DNA of 64,000 nucleotides from Corallium rubrum (lineage: Eukaryota; Cnidaria; Anthozoa; Scleralcyonacea; Coralliidae). Location of the stretch: contig OZ036013.1 of the NCBI GenBank assembly GCA_964035015.1, positions 7,704,551-7,768,550 of the forward strand, given 5' to 3'. Shown in pieces: positions 46,423 through 57,954 of this stretch. Position 1 is the first letter of the stretch. Every line of letters begins with the position of its first letter. The notes beneath the pieces were generated by a model, which was not told where the DNA came from, made no database searches, and saw only the letters and a list, made by a program, of their open reading frames with translations. A program made the translations under genes and the position numbers.

Positions 46423-47216
46423 CAATCTCGAGCCCATAGTCACCCCCTTTTTGGTCAGCGGGAGAGCGCGGGGAGACTCTGGGGAAACTGGATTGATTCT
46501 CCGTTGTGATTGGTTCATTTAAATTTATTGAATTCATCGATTCAAAACATAACCACAGATTGTGAAATAATGAATGTCATATATTGCTTTATTCAATAAA
46601 CATATATATCTTCAAATTTAGACGCCTTGTCTCTTCTCTTTGTTTAATTATATCTGGGTCTCAGTCACAAACAAACTTGAAGTCTTGAAACCCCATAGCA
46701 AAGACGAATTCAGAATAACAAATTGTTGCAATGAACAAAACAAACCCTGGTGCGATTTGTCGTTATATTTAATGTATAAATGTAAAACAATTTAAACAAC
46801 GAAAAAGCATATATATTTAAAACAATTAAAGAAGGAATCAGCCTTCGCAATCGCAACCCGTATTAAAAGGCTTGTGATCGAGGTCTCGAGGACGATATTG
46901 GCGTCGTGAATTGATATTTTACCTTGGATTTCAATAACGTTTATGTCAAGTGCCACCCCAAGCAGTGTCAGTCCCTCTCCAACAATTTTAACGTGCATTT
47001 ATGCAGGATTCTCACAAATATAGTATTTGCGATTTCAAACAAACATATGAAACGAACTCATGAACACAACGAACATTCTGCACAGCAGCTGAGGCTACGA
47101 TCATGCGCTTAACAACCGGAACCCCTCATTTCAGGGGTAATTAAATCCAATTTCCCCAGAGTCTCCCCCGCGCTCTCCCGCTGACCAAAAAGGGGGTGAC
47201 TATGGGCTCCAGATTG
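46423..47216. mobile_element. Non-autonomous TIR element, 794 bp, with 9-bp target duplication
   Basis: It is bounded by a perfect ACCAAGCAT duplication (46414-46422 and 47217-47225). TIRs of about 65 bases begin CAATCTCGAGCCCATAGTC and continue through CCGCGCTCTCCCGC. The interior has no transposase. The terminus CAATCTCG and the duplication length link it to the RecQ elements. A 9-bp duplication is otherwise typical of Mutator-like elements. Confidence 0.85.
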
Positions 47217-47248
47217 ACCAAGCATAAGCATGGCATAAGCCAAAAACC

Positions 47249-48592
47249 ATAGAGATCATATAAATACTAGAGTGGGCATCCAATCCTAATTTCAGCCAAC
47301 CACAGGTAACCAATTGAAGGCTGCCATCTTGGATAAATTGGTTGGCAAAACAACGATGCCCGGATGAAATTTCTTGGTTCCAGGCCTTTTTCTGTATCCG
47401 AAGCTAATTTTACATTTCTTGTTTATCTCGCCACATTTGTTTATGGAAAAAGAAGGTGGAAAACTCACGAACTACGTATTGTTAAAATACATCGTGTACG
47501 TATGTTGTCACAAATTTCATAAGCTTTTAATTTGTTTCATATATAGTTGAAGTTTCTTCGTTATCTGTAGCGTTTTAAAACGTTCAAAATGTTCACACCT
47601 TTGTTCGTCAAATGATGAGAAATGGACTTATCACAAGTGCTTAGAATTTTGGCTATTGTTTTTGAAATACTTATCGCACAACCTTGAGCAACATATCAAA
47701 CAGAACATATTGTAAAATTCAATTTCTGGTAGAACTTTTAAGTTCTTATCTGAACCAGAAGTGTTCTAAAATTGTGAAAACATTTGTCATTTTGATCTGG
47801 CCTGGGTGAAGTTGGTAATGTGAGAAGCCGTTTGTTTTGTCTTTTGCAGTTTTGGCAATTAATTCGCAACTAAAACTTCTTATGCTTCAACTAAAAAGCT
47901 AGACACTTTTCCACACCTTCACATTTGAATTAGATTTTGTTTAAGATATATCTAAAGTTCATACCTAAAGTATTCCAAAAGTTATAGATGAAAGCAAACA
48001 CCAAAACTGCAAAAGACAAAACAAACGGCTTCTCACATTACCAACTTCACCCAGGCCAGATCAAAATGACAAATGTTTTCACAATTTTAGAACACTTCTG
48101 GTTCAGATAAGAACTTAAAAGTTCTACCAGAAATTGAATTTTACAATATGTTCTGTTTGATATATTGCTCAAGGTTGTGCGATAAGTATTTTAAAAACAA
48201 CAGCCAAAATTCTAAGCACTTGTGATAAGTCCATTTCTCATCATTTGACGAACAAAGGTGTGAACATTTTGAACGTTTTAAAACGCTACAGATAACGAAG
48301 AAACTTCAAGTATATATGAAACAAAAGCTTATGAAATTTGTGACAACACACGTACACGATGTATTTTAACAATACGTAGTTCGTGAGTTTTCCACCTTCT
48401 TTTTCCATAAACAAATGCGGCGAGATAAACAAGAAATGTAAAATTAGCTTCGGATACAGAAAAAAGGCCTGGAACCAAGAAATTTCATCCGGGCATCGTT
48501 GTTTTGCCAACCAATTTATCCAAGATGGCAGCCTTCAATTGGTTACCTGATTTATCCCCCAATGCCCCCTCTAGTTTATATATGATCTCTAT
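47249..48592. mobile_element. Foldback element with about 600-base arms
   Basis: The left arm (47249-47861) and right arm (48004-48592) are inverted around a roughly 140-base unique spacer. The outer ends read CATAGAGATCATATA and TATATGATCTCTATG. Inside lie AACCAATTTATCCAAGATGG and its complement. No gene inside. Confidence 0.85.
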
Positions 48593-48893
48593 GCCAAAAA
48601 CATCGTCGTCGACGCTGTTTTGCCTCAAAATCTAAATACTTGGTCTAGTAGAGAACGAGGATGAGCCCGTCCCATTCCATTCCAACGTGAAGTTCGGCAA
48701 TCTCGTACCCAGAGCCAACACGCGAGCTGGGGAAAAAAGGCTCTGGGACAATCGATTTGAAACTTGACTCTGATTGGTTAAACGTTCGACACCTACTGCG
48801 CTGCGCAGATAATTTCACACCCATGCTCCCAGCGCGGTCTTCATGTCTTGCTGTTGTTTTCGTGAGAAGGAGTGAAGAAGAATACATGTTTAT

Positions 48894-49250
48894 TTGGGAC
48901 TAAAATCTGACAAAATGTGCGACAAGAGACAAGAAATACTTTTTTGCCTTTGTAATATGTTTGGAATTCCGAATTCGAGTTTCCATCCGAGAAAAAGAAC
49001 GTTTGGGTATGACAGATATGGCACCGATTTCAACATTGTCGATAGTTCCAGTTCCACATTGTCGATTGCTCGTGGCGAAATATACAGATTTCACATTCCC
49101 GTGCTTGTATGTACAAAAATAAATATCATTGGGAGTGAAACTTTATTGATAAAGTTTCCGTTGGAATATTGTCATGACTATTTGAATAATAACTTTAATA
49201 GATCAATTCATAATTATCTGAGTTTACCGGTTTATAAAAGGTACATGTAA
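48894..49250 (+). CDS. Unidentified 118-codon ORF near the left end of the outer element
   Basis: The protein starts M-G-L-K-S-D-K-M-C-D, has C-L-C near residue 18 and is otherwise rich in Ile, Ser and Tyr with no motif I recognise. It runs inward from the left TIR, the same position that RecQ occupies in the inner element. It may be a first exon or a chance ORF. Low confidence that it is expressed. Confidence 0.3.
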   Translation: MGLKSDKMCDKRQEILFCLCNMFGIPNSSFHPRKRTFGYDRYGTDFNIVDSSSSTLSIARGEIYRFHIPVLVCTKINIIGSETLLIKFPLEYCHDYLNNNFNRSIHNYLSLPVYKRYM

Positions 49251-49701
49251 ATCTTTTATGACTTTTTATGTTATGTATCCTGTGATTTTAACAAAAATAT
49301 ATTATTTTAGCAATATGACACTGTCGTTTATAGCTTTTATATATGTAAAATTACTATTCCTTAATTTGCAGTATTGCCTGGCAGAAGGCATTGCTTTCTT
49401 AAAATTATAATGTGATAATCTATATAGTGGTCTAAAGTTAATTAGAAAAGTGCATTATTTTACATGGTTATATCCAAATGGGTTAAGCATTAGTTGCCAA
49501 ATTACACCATCCTGTTTTAGACAGGGACTGCAGAAGATGTTTTTGAGTGTAGGGGCTATGTGGGCATGCTTGAATTTTTACACGTCCTGGGTAGGAACGC
49601 ACTAATAAAGCACCTAGATAAACCTTTTATGTCCTAACTTAAGACAATATTAAGTGAACAAATATATACTTGCATCAGTTCAAAGTTTTGTCAGACTGTT
49701 T

Positions 49702-49945
49702 AATAGGCCATTTTCAAAATCACATGGTTTATACATATATTATAAAGACAAAATGTTTAATATGGCATCAATCTCATTGAGAAAGTGATGTAGGATCAGT
49801 TTATCATGCTTTGCCCATACAGCTGTTGTTTACTCAAATCCTAAAACATTTCCCCCCCAATATCAATGGCATTATAAAATGTTGTCCTTCCAGAATAATA
49901 TATGTATGAACCATACCATGTGATTTTGAAAATGGCCTATTGGAC
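49702..49945. mobile_element. MITE with AATAGGCCATTTTC ends
   Basis: AATAGGCCATTTTCAAAATCA at the left and its complement TGATTTTGAAAATGGCCTATT at the right, continuing into CATGGTTTATACATATAT. Nested in the outer RecQ element. Confidence 0.8.
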
Positions 49946-50199
49946 ATGTCTAATAGGTATACAGCTGTATATCATGCATATACCTGCATGGTAGTTTCTT
50001 AGCTTTCATTTCAATCCCATTGTTATAATGTATTAGGTTAAGTTAGTTAAAAATTTTGTGGGGGTGAAAACGGTTTGTCACCCCCACATGGGGCACGCTT
50101 CCACCACCCCTGCTCATGTCAATGATTTAATAATGATACTAAGAGATGGTATAATTGTAACTTAGGCATTCATTTATGAAGTGAACAGTCAGTAATGGT

Positions 50200-50300
50200 T
50201 ACAAATCAAATTATAGTAAGGTTTAATGCTGCTGAAAATATCACGTTAGAAACTACTACTTAATATTTTCAGCAGTACTCAAACCTTACTATATTTCGAT
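50200..50300. repeat. Short inverted repeat
   Basis: AGTAAGGTTTAATGCTGCTG and CAGCAGTACTCAAACCTTACT form a hairpin around a 50-base loop. Confidence 0.6.
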
Positions 50301-50984
50301 TTGTATTTCAACATTACTAGCTACGCAGCACCACTACTTTACTTCAGTGATGGTTACAGGTCAGGTTTTTTATTGTTATTGTTTTTTATGGCACCTGGTG
50401 GCATAACAGACATGAAACAGAGAGTTAGAGGCCCCCAACTCCTAAGCGCCCTCCATCCAATCTATGATCTCATAATTGTGACAATTGAAATTAATTAGTG
50501 GAAATATATCCCATGAAAATGTTTTTTCAGGTGTGTTACTGTGTGAAATTACCAATGCCTGTAATTATAATAAACACTAAATGACTTAAAAAAGCTAGTG
50601 GTGTGTTGGCATTAGTACTGTTACTGTTTGAGTCATTAATATTTCATGGTCCAAGTTCTCACCAGCAGTCTTTACCACCAAACTAGTAGGTACTTTACAG
50701 TATGAATTTGTGTTAGAGCCACATGACATTCAGATGGTATTTGTTCTGTGTAGCAAAATTGAAAAAAAAATTTTTTTTCAATATTGAATACAGTAAAAGC
50801 CCACTCAGTTGGTAAAATTTTGATTTTCAGGCTCTAACCCAATTCATCTTCAAAGTCTTGAAATAGATAGAAAATAATAATACATGAAAAAAAAAATCAC
50901 TGTATTTAACCAGGGTAACTAGAATTACAAGTGTAATTTTCATCTAGGCCCTAAATCTAAAGTCTAATAAGGGTTCTAAGGGTT

Positions 50985-51225
50985 CCTAGTAGCAGTGGTG
51001 GCACTACGGGTGTGCAAATGGTGCGCTGCACTGGGCCCATCAGCCCATCCAAACCCCAAACTATTAACAGACTGTGAGGTTGTCACTCAGATTTTACTCA
51101 AAAGTGCTCTCAAAATGCTCTGGACCCCCTACATATGTTGTCACTTTGTGGGAAGGGGGACCCAAATTTTTTTCTCACACTGGGGCCCACACCCACATAG
51201 TGCCACCACTGCCCAGTAGTTCTGT
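50985..51225. mobile_element. MITE with GCAGTGGTGGCACTA ends
   Basis: GTAGCAGTGGTGGCACTACG and the near complement ATAGTGCCACCACTGCCC are inverted, with inner GTGTG/CACAC arms. The interior has no real gene. Confidence 0.75.
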
Positions 51226-51229
51226 GTTG

Positions 51230-52080
51230 GATCACTAATAGTATTGTGGTAATGATTTATTGTTGAGTCTAATAATCTAGCATTATGTGTATCCAATTGA
51301 TTTCTAAATCAAAGCAACTCTACTGTTAAAATGTTCAGTCATGGTAGATTATACATGTAGCTATCCATCTTAGAGAAATTTTATTTTGTTTACATGTTAT
51401 CCTAGAAGTTCTTTCTCTCAAAATTCTAAATTTCTTGTTATACTAGAAACAACTCGGTCTTGCTGACACTGTGCACATCGAGCTATTATAGTTTAATAAT
51501 AATATACTGGATGGTGTCACACATCAAATGTCATCATCATCTGATCCAAGTATATACCATAACATCCATTGTACCATACAGTACACTAATGTCTTTGGTG
51601 CATTTATTTTCTTCTGTCTAAGTTCATCAGCAAGTCAGGTTAGGATCTGGTGTGGCTTGTTTTCTCCTGTGTTTGGCTGCCTTGCCACAGCAAAATATAT
51701 ATTTCACTGCTCTGGGTTTACTTCAATAATGTTTGCATTGATAATTAGTAAGCCCTAAAGACTCACACTCTCATTTTCTCTGGTTTGGGTTGCTGTTGCA
51801 GTTAAAGCCAATTTAAATTAATCAGGAAATCTTGTAGTAAGCAAGCCCAGTTTCCCATAAGCATGGTGAAAATCTTTCCTAAAAGACCAAATAAATACAC
51901 ATCAAATCAAATGAGTTTAAATAAACAAATATATACTAAAATTAGAACCATACATATATTTTGGCTTGGTTTTAAAATGTATTATTTCACCAGATTATTA
52001 ACCCACGATAACATACCTAACCACACTACCACGGTAATTCAAAAACAAGCATTTATGAGAAAAGCATACCTTCATATATT
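51230..52080. other. No gene seen
   Basis: Only short ORFs without recognisable domains. This may be the decayed body of the minus-strand RecQ-like gene, since the readable fragment stops at about 52085. Confidence 0.4.
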
Positions 52081-52084
52081 TGTC

Positions 52085-52458
52085 GACAAATACTTCTGGA
52101 TGGGCAAAAATTAGTTGATACTTCAACAGCAGATCATACAGTCGAAGTGGTACCACCATATTATAAAGGAACATCTGCGTTGACTCTCCCCTTTCAGAAA
52201 ATCGTACACGAAAGGCAATAGTTGAAAAATTAAGGATTTACCAAAGCCAGTTGGCAGCAAGCACATCTTGGGAGTTACAATTCAAATGCCAGTTCACATA
52301 CCAGTTTAAATGCCAGTTGTTAATTAAATGCCAGTTCACGCGAATAGCGTCCTCTGCTGAGGCTTCACTTTTAAGCCGCTTTTCCCCATTTTGTTTCCAA
52401 AGAAAAATCAATGGCAGCATCCAGCGAGCAATTATCGTCTCCTCCACCGTCTGTCATA
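52085..52458 (-). pseudogene. Second RecQ-like helicase, decayed N-terminal fragment
   Basis: Reading on the minus strand from an ATG at 52458 gives M-T-D-G-G-G-D-D, then S-L-D-A-A-I-D-F-S-L-E, comparable with the region before the Walker A motif in RecQ1. A stop and a degenerate short repeat (AATGCCAGTTCAC, four copies) follow. Next comes a clear Walker A, L-P-T-G-F-G-K-S (about 52258-52235), with L-I-F-Q-L-L-P-F-V-Y-D, then after a shift V-V-P-L and F-A-H-P-E-V-F-V-D. These match motifs I, Ia and the H-P-E-A-F segment of the intact helicase. It belongs to the outer element and is head-to-head with the inner RecQ gene. Confidence 0.7.
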
Positions 52459-52555
52459 ATGAATTAAAGTAATATTTTCGCCAATATTCTGAAAACCTCT
52501 CCAAGAGTGCTGAGCCGTGAGTTGCAATCAATTTTCGACCGCGTAATCACTGATC

Positions 52556-52564
52556 TATAAAAGG
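52556..52564 (+). promoter_or_regulatory. TATA-box-like TATAAAAGG
   Basis: A canonical TATA sequence. About 36 bases downstream lie CCGGAAGTG, an ETS-like site, and a GGCGGCC segment that, once the inserted element is removed, continues as GGCGGCCATCTT, a YY1-like site. An inverted copy of the same arrangement is at 60764-60756. Promoter role inferred from sequence only. Confidence 0.45.
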
Positions 52565-52609
52565 ACTGGATAGAGCATCTATTGTTCAGGAATTGATGCC
52601 GGAAGTGAG

Positions 52610-52619
52610 CGTGGCGGCC
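52610..52619 (+). repeat. Target-site duplication, left (CGTGGCGGCC)
   Basis: A perfect 10-bp direct repeat with 58275-58284. It flanks the RecQ-ZAD element, and removing one copy plus the element restores a sequence seen uninterrupted, in inverted form, at 60690-60720 (GCGGCGGCCATCTTAC). Confidence 0.85.
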
Positions 52620-52873
52620 CAACCTCGTACCCAGGGCCATTTGTAGGGGCTGGGCCAAGATGGCGGCAAAAAACAAAATGGCGGGAACAAATGGCCCTGG
52701 TGGAGGCTAGCTCAAAATGCGCAGTATATTGCGCATTTTTTTAACTAGAACTCAGTCCTTTACACAATAATTATACCTAATTATTGCATAATTATGTTTT
52801 ATTTAAAATATATTTTCCCACGCCGCGGAGCAAGACCAACCTGACATTGCTGACAAGGCCAAAATACAAAAAT

Positions 52874-54631
52874 ATGTCGCTCACATTAAATTTTTTCTTT
52901 CAATGCGTTCGGTACGCACTTGAAAAGTTTAGTTGTAACGATGTATTCCTTAAAGTAAAGCAGCTTATTATTCTGGAATCACTGCTCCTTGGGCGAGATA
53001 CAATTGCTATTTTGCCGACCGGATACGGGAAGTCAATTATTTTTCATTTGCTTCCCTTTCTGTTTGAACGTTACCATGGACCGGAGACTGGAGAACGAAT
53101 TGTGTTGGTCGTTGCCCCCCTGAACTCTATAATCTTCGACCAGCTAAAGGAATTGAACAAAAGGGGAATTAAGAGTGGAGTTTTGAAAGCTAAATGTGAG
53201 AAAAGAAGTCAAAAGCACGATGTTAAACTGGAAGAGCAAGGCGAAGTCGAAGGTAATGTTGATGTTGACGATGTTGACAACGATATAAATGAATACTTTA
53301 TTGAACAGGACGGTGAATTGAGTTTAATACAAAGTGGTTCGTGTCGAGTAGTTTTCACCCACCCTGAAGCATTCATTTCATGCAAAGAAGGCAGAAAATT
53401 ATTACGCAGCGATGTTTATCAACAACGGGTTGTTGCGTATGTTATCGACGAAGCCCACATCATGATCGAGTGGGGACATGATTTTAGAGTTGATTACAGC
53501 CGTCTTTGTGTCTTAGCATCCATATTCCCACATTCACCAGTAGTTGTCCTAACTGCAACAGCTCCTACCAAGCACATCAAAGCTATAAAAAACATTTTGG
53601 TAATAGGGAAATGCAAAACTGTCATTGGCGATCTAGATAGGCCCAACATATATCTAGAGAAGAAGAGAAGGAAGCCGGCTCGCCTAGGTGCTGAAAGCTA
53701 TGAGTCAGTGCTTTTACCTTTTGCCATGGGGTTAAGAGATATGTTGGTCAATTATCCCCTAACCATTATTTATCTTCCATTAAAATGGTGTGGCTACGCT
53801 TACAAGTTTTTTCTTGAGGTGCTAGGCAACAAATCCCATTACCCACATGATGGTATCAAAAATTCTCAAACCAGCCTAATTGCCCAGTATCATGCACCCC
53901 AAACAGCAGAAATGAAAGCTGAAATACTTAGGCAGTTGACAGGGGATTCCAGTCAGTCAGTCATTCGAGTAGTTTTTGCCACAGTTGCAATTGGTCTTGG
54001 TGTTAACATCCTAAATGTCAGACAAGTTGTCCATTGTGAAGTGCCAAGGACAATGGAGTCCTATTATCAGGAAATAGGTAGAGCAGGTCGGGATGGCAAA
54101 CCTGCAAAAGCCATTCTGTATTTCAATGCCACCGATATTGCACCAAATAAACCAGGCATGACGGAAGAGATGCGCAACTTTTGTCTGGATGAAGACACTT
54201 GTATGCGCAAATGCATTCTCTCATATCTTGGTTCAAAAATTTCAAATTCATATAGTGCAAACAACTGCTGCAGTAATTGTCAGGAGAACACAGATAGGAC
54301 TTATTTATCAGCTACTAGCATATCACTAGTACATGATCCTTTAAGTGACGAGAAGTGTCATCCTTCCGCTGTTCGAGTTACAACACAGGAACAACGAGTA
54401 CAATTGCTTGTTAAATTGAAACAATATCGCCGGAAATTGGGCAGCAGTCGCTGCAAGTTTGGCAGTATTGATTTAAACACAGGTATCACTTTGCAGTTAC
54501 TTTCTGAAATTACTGCCAAATGTGAATATGTTTCAAGTGCAGAAGACATGTACAATTTGTTTCAGATCTGGGACATCACTGATGCTCATGCAATTTATGA
54601 TATAATCCAACAAGTTCATAGTATTGATTGA
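52874..54631 (+). CDS. RecQ-type superfamily 2 DNA helicase of the RecQ-ZAD transposon
   Basis: The frame is open from 52784. I prefer the ATG at 52874 (M-S-L-T-L-N), giving 585 codons, because the preceding 30 codons are AT-rich and unlike helicase sequence. In numbering from 52784: Walker A L-P-T-G-Y-G-K-S at 77-84, motif Ia V-A-P-L-N-S near 110, an acidic insertion at about 150-175, H-P-E-A-F at 193-197, motif II D-E-A-H at 222-225, motif III T-A-T-A at 257-260, motif V A-T-V-A-I-G-L-G-V-N near 400, motif VI Q-E-I-G-R-A-G-R-D-G at 429-438. A Cys cluster (C467, C473, C477, C496, C499) fits the RecQ zinc-binding module. There is no HRDC domain. RecQ enzymes unwind DNA 3' to 5' using ATP. The gene is intronless and intact. 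It probably serves transposition rather than host repair. Confidence 0.85.
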   Translation: MSLTLNFFFQCVRYALEKFSCNDVFLKVKQLIILESLLLGRDTIAILPTGYGKSIIFHLLPFLFERYHGPETGERIVLVVAPLNSIIFDQLKELNKRGIKSGVLKAKCEKRSQKHDVKLEEQGEVEGNVDVDDVDNDINEYFIEQDGELSLIQSGSCRVVFTHPEAFISCKEGRKLLRSDVYQQRVVAYVIDEAHIMIEWGHDFRVDYSRLCVLASIFPHSPVVVLTATAPTKHIKAIKNILVIGKCKTVIGDLDRPNIYLEKKRRKPARLGAESYESVLLPFAMGLRDMLVNYPLTIIYLPLKWCGYAYKFFLEVLGNKSHYPHDGIKNSQTSLIAQYHAPQTAEMKAEILRQLTGDSSQSVIRVVFATVAIGLGVNILNVRQVVHCEVPRTMESYYQEIGRAGRDGKPAKAILYFNATDIAPNKPGMTEEMRNFCLDEDTCMRKCILSYLGSKISNSYSANNCCSNCQENTDRTYLSATSISLVHDPLSDEKCHPSAVRVTTQEQRVQLLVKLKQYRRKLGSSRCKFGSIDLNTGITLQLLSEITAKCEYVSSAEDMYNLFQIWDITDAHAIYDIIQQVHSID

Positions 54632-57495
54632 TACTGTACTTATTATTATTATTATTATTGTTAATTATTAATAATGTATGTTGACTGCTTTTTAGATTTG
54701 ACCATTCATCTACAATACAGTAAAAGGTTGTAAGTGTTGATTAACTAGTGATTAGTGACATGTTATTATTTTTGGAGGGGGAATTTTGTTTTTTCCTGAT
54801 TTTTAAAAATGTACAAAAGATCCCCTTAGAAGATAGCTAGAATTTGATGACACATTCTGACTATTACCTGCTTGAATCAAATTATAAATTGAATTAGTTA
54901 TCTGATGGTACATTTTAAACACATCAAATTACTTTTAAAGGAATTGTATTACATGGTTATACTACAGTATATAAATGCTGCTGTATAAATTGCTATGAAA
55001 CTCTGCTCTTCAACCACTGTTTCTTATTTAAAGTGGTCTGAAATTTACTTCCCTCAATTTCTAAACAAAATATTGAACATTTTCCCTCATTGCATTGCTC
55101 TCTTCCACCTTCACAAATAGTACCTTGTTCTTTATATAAATACTTTATATAGTTATTTACTGTATTATACTTTAAAATACTCATTAATAATTCATGAAGA
55201 AAATTAAAAAGAAATAAATGTTTAAACAGGTGTTGTAAATCAGATACAGCATTGTATTAGCATACTAATCAGGACCCATTGGCTCAAATTGAGCTTTTTC
55301 CTTGTTTAAATAATATGTTTTTGCCTTTTCTATGACTGCTAAACAAAGTATTCATGATATAAACTCATCGTAGTGTAGGTAAGATTGATACATGTACCTG
55401 TATGGGATTTACAATGGCTCGCCTTTGGCTCACCATTGTGAATCCCATACAGTTCAGCCACTCATAATTATTGTATCTATTACTTGTAATGGACTGTATG
55501 AAATTACTGTGTTGTAAAACTGTGTTTTTTCCCCCAGATATTATAAAGCCATTTGCTTTTTTACTATTCAGGGTTCAAAATAATGGCTGATTAGAGGAGT
55601 TGTGAGGTCAAACTCTTGCCTTGCCAGTCATTTTGACCAGTTAGTTTGATTCAATTGATAAATAAAGTGCAAACATTTTTTCTCATAAATTTATAATTGC
55701 TGACAAGTGGAAATACAATAGCAAGCCAGGCAAGAGACTACAACTCAGTTTAGAAACTTATGTTTTTGTTTTTCCCCAGCCTTATACTATGTTATTAAGT
55801 ATCACACATTTGTGTATCAGTGTATATGACTGATGCCTTAATGCCTTTAAACTTTAGTTACAAGAAAGTATCTACATAGTTTGAAACATTTGACCAACCA
55901 AAACAGCAGTACTATAATCTAAGCTAAATTTGACTTGGTTTTTTATCTTGATGTGCAACCTGCCAGCCATTGTTTCGAAGCTTGCTAATATATTTAACAA
56001 CATGATCTGATGATTGTGATACATGTATACAAACGGTTTCAAAATCATTTCATTTGTAAATACCTGTAGTCAGTTAATTTTTCTTGTGTTACTAATTCTG
56101 CATAAAGGCAGGAATGTGAAAATTTTATTTATATACATTACTATATTACATTGTATTTACAGTCAAAATGGAAATACCTTCCCACCTCTTCTTCTGTAGT
56201 TTGTTGCGGAAGATTGCATTGTTACTAAGGAAACATACAGAAACGTGAGAAAAATCTAGTGATAAAAGTCGCTTATTCTTGATTTATATTTGTTTGTTGA
56301 TATCGATTTGGGAGGAACATTCGTTATATTATGATTAATTCCATGAAAGCTAAATGATATTTTTATTCACATTTTTCGACAAAAAATTTTCCTCACGCTT
56401 CAGTAGCGACTACAGAAATACAGTAATACACAACAAACTACACTGTACAGAAGCGGAAGTGGGAAAGTATTTCCATTTTGACTGTAGATTTTGGCCTAAA
56501 ATGGCCTCACAATTTATTTAAAATAATTGACAGATAAATTTAAAATAAATGACAAATCAAAATAGTTGCTTCAGATTACTTCAAATCCAATAAAAAAGGA
56601 CCCCTATCTAAAGCCTCAGGGCTTGAAATTTGACTGAATTTTCGGCGTAATTTCTTGTCCACTTTTTCTTGAAGGCCGTACACATGAACAATTATTCCCT
56701 GCATGCTCAAAACTTGGCATCTCGGCCAGCTTTTGAACAAGGCTACTTGTCAAGGAAAAAACTTGTCAAATTGTGTCATACACACGAGTAAATAACTTGT
56801 CAAAAGAATTAAAACTCGTCAAGAAAAACGTGTTCGTGTGTGTGCAAAGTTTGTTGGTTGCTGCAGTTTTGCACATTACAGATGTTTTCTTTTTACTGAA
56901 ATTGTCTTTGGGTACTTTTGTTTATTCAGTATAAATCTAGTAAACAGGCAGTTCGACAGTCTGTTTTCGTTTGTCTGCAAACAAGCAATGTGTCCAAGAT
57001 ATTGATATATTATAAATATTAACGATTTTTCCTGAGGTTTTATCTCAGTTGTAGCTGGTTTTATGGCTGTACGTTTAAGTGAAATTAACCTGTCTGTCAA
57101 ACAAGTGTATACACTTGTATTTCAAAAATACAATTTTATTTATAAAAACCTCTTTGGCAAGAAAGTAAAATCATAGAGGGAAAATCTAGTCATTGAAAGT
57201 AAAAGTAAAGTATTGCCTATATTTGCAAGTGAATTGTTATTTTTCACACAAACATTTTTAATGTGTCGAGTCGCTCTTGGACTTTGTCTACACATATGTT
57301 TTTGACTAGAAATATAAATGTCTTTGTTTTTTATGTAGTAAACCAATGGTATAGAAAAGTAGGCTTTCTTGGTTGCTTCGTTAAATCACTGAATGTGCAT
57401 AAACATGTATTTTACATGTATTATAAAATTGGAAAATAATAGTCGCGTACGTGAGTCGTCAAGTAACTATCTGACCAAAGACAAATTTTGTCATT
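54632..57495. other. Central region of RecQ-ZAD element, no transposase found
   Basis: AT-rich, with stops in all frames and only short ORFs. It contains a hairpin at 55396-55456 (GTATGGGATTTACAATGG and CCATTGTGAATCCCATAC) and a MITE at 56158-56489. Later exons of the ZAD gene would have to lie here, but none is recognisable. Confidence 0.5.
56158..56489. mobile_element. MITE nested in the RecQ-ZAD element
   Basis: TACAGTCAAAATGGAAATACC at the left and GTATTTCCATTTTGACTGTA at the right are inverted, with TTCCCAC / GTGGGAA adjoining. It interrupts the intron or non-coding centre of the element. Confidence 0.85.
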
Positions 57496-57519
57496 TTATA
57501 TAAACTGAGAAACACGTAC

Positions 57520-57954
57520 CTGTGACTGTGTCTGTGGTTCTGATAACTGAGTGTCATTTTCTAGCAACTTGCTTCTTTTCGAGTAGTTAATCTCCGTGCA
57601 CTCCGAAAAATCTATGTACCTTTTTGTTGGGTTTTGGCTTTTCAAACTGAACGAAAGCTGCGCTTCGCCGACCATAGTATTAAATTTCTCCCAGCGTTGT
57701 AATTCGCTTTCGCATTTCCTGCAAATACATTTAGGAAGACCATCATCTTTTGATATCTGGATAGACAGGAAGTTTTCAATTTTCGTGGCCAAGTCTTTTC
57801 TTTCTCCAGATTTAGCGAAGATTTTAGTTCCTCCATGGCTTACTTCGTACGGCTGGGCGCATAGACGACAAGAACTATCGGTATCAAGTTTTCTTCTCTT
57901 GTGTTTTGTTTCAGGAGTCTCACGAATCCATGTAATATCAACGTTTTCACTCAT
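57520..57954 (-). CDS. ZAD-like zinc-finger protein, first exon, at right end of RecQ-ZAD transposon
   Basis: An ATG at 57954 starts M-S-E-N-V-D-I-T-W. A basic patch (K-H-K-R-R-K-L, about 18-23) could be a nuclear signal. C29-x2-C32 and C78-x2-C81, about 45 residues apart with I-F-A-K and D-G-L-P-K between, match the zinc-finger-associated (ZAD, zf-AD) fold that mediates dimerisation in insect C2H2 factors. Similar ZAD-like modules occur at the N-terminus of transposon-related proteins in cnidarians. The coding part ends at a CAG/GTACGTG donor at 57520/57519. The downstream exons are not visible, so the rest of the protein (possibly the catalytic part) is missing or unrecognised. Confidence 0.7.

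Noticed and set aside
55000..57100. Short ORFs as missing transposase exons of the RecQ-ZAD element
   Set aside because: None shows catalytic motifs, and frames are closed by frequent stops.
57642..57836. Minus-strand 64-codon ORF inside the ZAD exon
   Set aside because: An alternative frame of the ZAD exon, without its cysteine pattern.
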